NCBI GenBank assembly: GCA_023230905.1
Contig: JALNWL010000168.1
Coordinates: 1 to 5,652 of the forward strand
DNA from: Syntrophales bacterium
Lineage (GTDB): Bacteria; Desulfobacterota; Syntrophia; Syntrophales; UBA2251
Direction of reading: 5' to 3'
Length of the DNA: 5,652 nt
The position numbers were made by a program, and so were the translations under genes. Shown piece after piece: positions 4,847 to 5,652 of the stretch (its first letter is position 1; each line of letters opens with the position of its first letter). The notes under the pieces were generated by a model, which was given only the letters and a program-made list of their open reading frames with translations, did not search any database and was not told the DNA's origin.

Positions 4847-5652
4847 ATGCTGATTATCGACCCTGCAGAGGAAAACCGCTTCCGATTGACCCGGGTCGCG
4901 AACGTCGACCGGGCGAAGGGCAAAATCACCTGGCCCGACGGCCGCCGTTATGAAGGCGAGATTTTGCAAGGACATCTGCGGGGTCTCGGCGCCATGACCT
5001 GGCCGGACGGGAGCAGTTACAAGGGAGAGTGGGAAAACGATCTGCCGCACGGGCGGGGTGTTTTCACCTGGCCCGACGGCCGCAAAGTTCAGGGGGAATG
5101 GGAAGCGGGAAAAACCAGGGAAGACGAACGTCAGCACCGAGCGAGGGAGTCGCAACCGAAGGCGGAAGAGGAAACCCAACGGAAAGCAGAAGGAGAGGCC
5201 CGGCAAAAAGTCGAGGCGGAAGCCCGCCGCAAGGCCGAAGAAGAGGCCGGTTTGAAGGCGGAAGAGGAAGCCCGGCAACGGGCCGAGGCGGAGGCACAGC
5301 GCCAGAGAGAGAAGGAAGCCCGACTGCACGCCGAGGAGGAGACACGCCGTAAGGCCGAAACGGTAGCGGCGGTTCCGGCGACCGGGACGGTCGATGAGGA
5401 GGCCGACTTGGGCGACGAGGACGAGGAGCAGAGGCGGATCGAGGAGGAAATCCGGCAAAAGACGGAGGAACTCGCGCGGAAGAAAGCCGAGGCGGCAGCC
5501 CGGCGCAAGGAGGCGGAGGCCAGAAAGAAGGCCGAAGAGGAAGCCCGGCGTAAGGCCGAAGAAGAAGCCCGCCGCAAGGCCGAAGAAGAAACCCGCCGTA
5601 AGGCCGAAGAGGAAGCCCGCCGCAAGGCCGAAGAAGAAGCCCGCCGCAAGAC
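4847..5652 (+). CDS. MORN-repeat protein with long charged octad-repeat helix, 3' end beyond window
   Basis: The first 268 codons of a protein that runs off the right edge. Residues 25-89 hold three MORN repeats, each starting near a TWPDG: GKITWPDGRRYEGE (25-38), AMTWPDGSSYKGEWENDLPHGRG (49-61 and 62-71) and VFTWPDGRKVQGEWEAGK (72-89). MORN repeats form beta-hairpin arrays, often linked to membranes or protein assembly. From 105 to 168 come eight diverged octads of the KAEEEARR type. An acidic linker (about 183-199, with DEEADLGDEDEEQ) follows, then more charged helix and five nearly perfect octads (228-267). The 4+4 alternation of acidic and basic residues resembles ER/K single alpha-helices, as well as TolA-like or coiled-coil rods. 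No signal peptide is seen and a stop at 4805 blocks N-terminal extension, so a cytoplasmic start is likely. The ATG at 4847 was chosen as the first in frame; its ribosome site is weak. The C-terminal domain and function are unknown. Confidence 0.85.
   Translation, partial: MLIIDPAEENRFRLTRVANVDRAKGKITWPDGRRYEGEILQGHLRGLGAMTWPDGSSYKGEWENDLPHGRGVFTWPDGRKVQGEWEAGKTREDERQHRARESQPKAEEETQRKAEGEARQKVEAEARRKAEEEAGLKAEEEARQRAEAEAQRQREKEARLHAEEETRRKAETVAAVPATGTVDEEADLGDEDEEQRRIEEEIRQKTEELARKKAEAAARRKEAEARKKAEEEARRKAEEEARRKAEEETRRKAEEEARRKAEEEARRK
5159..5350 (+). repeat. First octad repeat block in the MORN protein (eight diverged 24-base units)
   Basis: Eight in-frame units of 24 bases encode KAEEETQR, KAEGEARQ, KVEAEARR, KAEEEAGL, KAEEEARQ, RAEAEAQR, QREKEARL and HAEEETRR. 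The eight-residue spacing is kept without indels although the residues and codons have drifted, so this block looks older than the one at 5528-5647. Confidence 0.8.
5528..5647 (+). repeat. Second octad block: five near-identical 24-base tandem units
   Basis: Five in-frame units start at 5528, 5552, 5576, 5600 and 5624, each encoding KAEEEARR (the third has Thr for Ala at position 6). Units 2 and 5 are identical in DNA; the others differ from them by one to three bases. Near identity at the DNA level points to recent expansion by slippage or unequal exchange. The array continues past the right edge. Confidence 0.92.

Noticed and set aside
4661..5649. Long minus-strand frames opposite the MORN gene (Leu/Phe-rich, and Ser/Ala/Arg-rich repeats)
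   Set aside because: They are reverse translations of the charged octad repeat. The plus frame has MORN motifs, a promoter and a start codon.

Overview
The window is GC-rich bacterial chromosomal DNA with tight gene packing, third-position G/C bias and sigma70-like promoters. The gene content and a 'TGTCATTTCG...CGAAATGACA' palindromic repeat would fit a Deltaproteobacterium (Desulfobacterota, for example the Syntrophales). That placement is an inference by eye, not a search result. No mobile element, CRISPR array, tRNA or rRNA is visible.

Layout. (1) Bases 1-2870, minus strand: a two-gene operon. A HI0933/BaiN-family FAD flavoprotein (1389-2870) is followed, with a 4-base ATGA overlap, by a penicillin acylase-family Ntn hydrolase (1-1392), which runs off the left edge after 464 codons. 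(2) Bases 2871-3345: a divergent intergenic region. It holds a weak candidate promoter for the flavoprotein, a well-formed extended -10 promoter facing right, and a palindromic repeat whose right half is tandemly duplicated up to the next ribosome binding site. (3) Bases 3346-4092, plus strand: gpmA, a complete 2,3-bisphosphoglycerate-dependent phosphoglycerate mutase. (4) Bases 4112-4528, plus strand: an unrecognised 138-residue protein whose 5' end looks frameshifted. A good start codon with a Shine-Dalgarno overlaps the gpmA stop but lies in a different frame. (5) Bases 4529-4846: a second intergenic region with a near-consensus promoter, a leader of about 180 bases and a hairpin followed by six T directly before the next start codon. 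(6) Bases 4847-5652, plus strand: a protein with three MORN repeats joined to a long charged repeat of period eight (consensus KAEEEARR). It runs off the right edge inside the repeat.

How they work together. GpmA is glycolytic housekeeping, and the small gene behind it is probably co-transcribed. The flavoprotein and acylase are translationally coupled but share no obvious pathway; the acylase is predicted to be exported or membrane-anchored and the flavoprotein cytoplasmic. The MORN gene has its own promoter and is the least ordinary part of the window. No recognisable defence, secretion or biosynthetic system is present. The most interesting leads are the MORN plus charged-helix protein with its structured leader, and the repeat inside the gpmA 5' untranslated region.
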